Origin: an uncultured Roseibacillus sp.
Lineage (GTDB): Bacteria > Verrucomicrobiota > Verrucomicrobiia > Verrucomicrobiales > Akkermansiaceae
Assembly (NCBI GenBank): GCA_937949965.1
Contig: CALFBF010000099.1
Coordinates: 1 to 51,290, forward strand
Direction of reading: 5' to 3'
Length of the DNA: 51,290 nt
Shown piece by piece: positions 51,169-51,290 of this stretch; positions within the stretch are counted from its first letter, which is position 1; each line of letters begins with the position of its first letter. Under the pieces are notes generated by a model. The model was not told where the DNA came from. It searched no databases and was given only the letters and a program-made list of their open reading frames with translations. The position numbers and the translations under genes were made by a program.

Positions 51169-51290
51169 CTACGCTTTCTCGTAAAGCTCGTACCAATGCT
51201 TACTCTCGGGCGTCGCTAGAAACTTGTGCTCCCCATAATGAGGAAGATCGGCCTCTTTGAATCCTGCGGCGGGAAAAGCTTTGTCAGGAT
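51169..51290 (-). CDS. 3' end of an unidentified gene (partial)
   Basis: The minus strand is open from the window edge to a TAG at 51171-51169. It gives at least 40 codons with a plausible aromatic-rich end (HYGEHKFLATPESKHWYELY then EKA). It converges with aroK across a 24-bp gap. The fragment is too short to assign to a family. Codon use matches the neighbouring genes, which supports its being coding. Confidence 0.6.
   Translation of the reverse strand, partial: PDKAFPAAGFKEADLPHYGEHKFLATPESKHWYELYEKA

Overview
The window looks like a chromosomal stretch of a Gram-negative, PVC-type bacterium, most likely Verrucomicrobiota. I infer this from the gene set: two PEP-CTERM proteins, two secreted formylglycine sulfatases, a lipoprotein with a planctomycete-type cytochrome c box, an ECF sigma factor paired with a YfbK-like anti-sigma protein, a double-length UvrA, and a kinase with a periplasmic tail. 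No rRNA or tRNA is present, so the phylum is an inference. Almost no gene has a Shine-Dalgarno box.

Layout. 1-105: two 37-bp repeats around a 29-bp spacer, possibly the tail of a CRISPR array. 158-821: a PIN-toxin/antitoxin pair under a near-consensus promoter that would give an almost leaderless mRNA. 942-3032: M3 oligopeptidase. 3185-6843: a zinc-ribbon/coiled-coil/membrane protein and a secreted protein whose stop codon lies inside a 140-bp MITE. 7052-11965: tilS, a small lipoprotein, tandem hairpins, alaS and a lipoate-ligase-family gene. 11987-15172: a sulfatase and a CbiX-CbiX-DR2241 chelatase. 15200-17126: ECF sigma and anti-sigma. 17618-17738: a second MITE. 17792-19648: pgeF (its start codon lies inside an intrinsic-terminator hairpin), a MarR regulator and a lipoprotein. 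19884-22778: a radical-SAM/HhH protein and a DUF4130-UdgX fusion, a putative uracil-DNA processing pair. 22880-25627: intradiol dioxygenase, two AT-rich orphan membrane proteins, an NlpC/P60 lipoprotein. 25783-34759: Ser/Thr kinase, 1845-aa UvrA, DUF2130 protein. 35083-40688: sulfatase, PEP-CTERM DUF1194 protein, RlpA-like protein, cytochrome lipoprotein, DUF971 protein, a degenerate alpha/beta hydrolase and a SprT-like protease. 40760-45111: a second PEP-CTERM protein, a decayed IS5-type element and a phosphodiesterase-TPR-sulfotransferase fusion. 45269-49420: a five-gene zinc/manganese uptake operon behind a candidate Zur-like operator. 49482-51290: Sua5, aroK and the 3' end of an unknown gene.

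Themes. DNA repair is prominent (UvrA, UdgX with its radical-SAM partner, SprT-like, DUF2130). One repeat family, with ends close to CTTAAGAGCACCTCCGGYAACCT, occurs four times; in two cases the neighbouring gene's stop codon falls inside the element end. The observations I would follow first are the UdgX/radical-SAM module, the YfbK-type anti-sigma protein that has lost its VWA domain, the hairpin-sequestered pgeF start, and the element-supplied stop codons.
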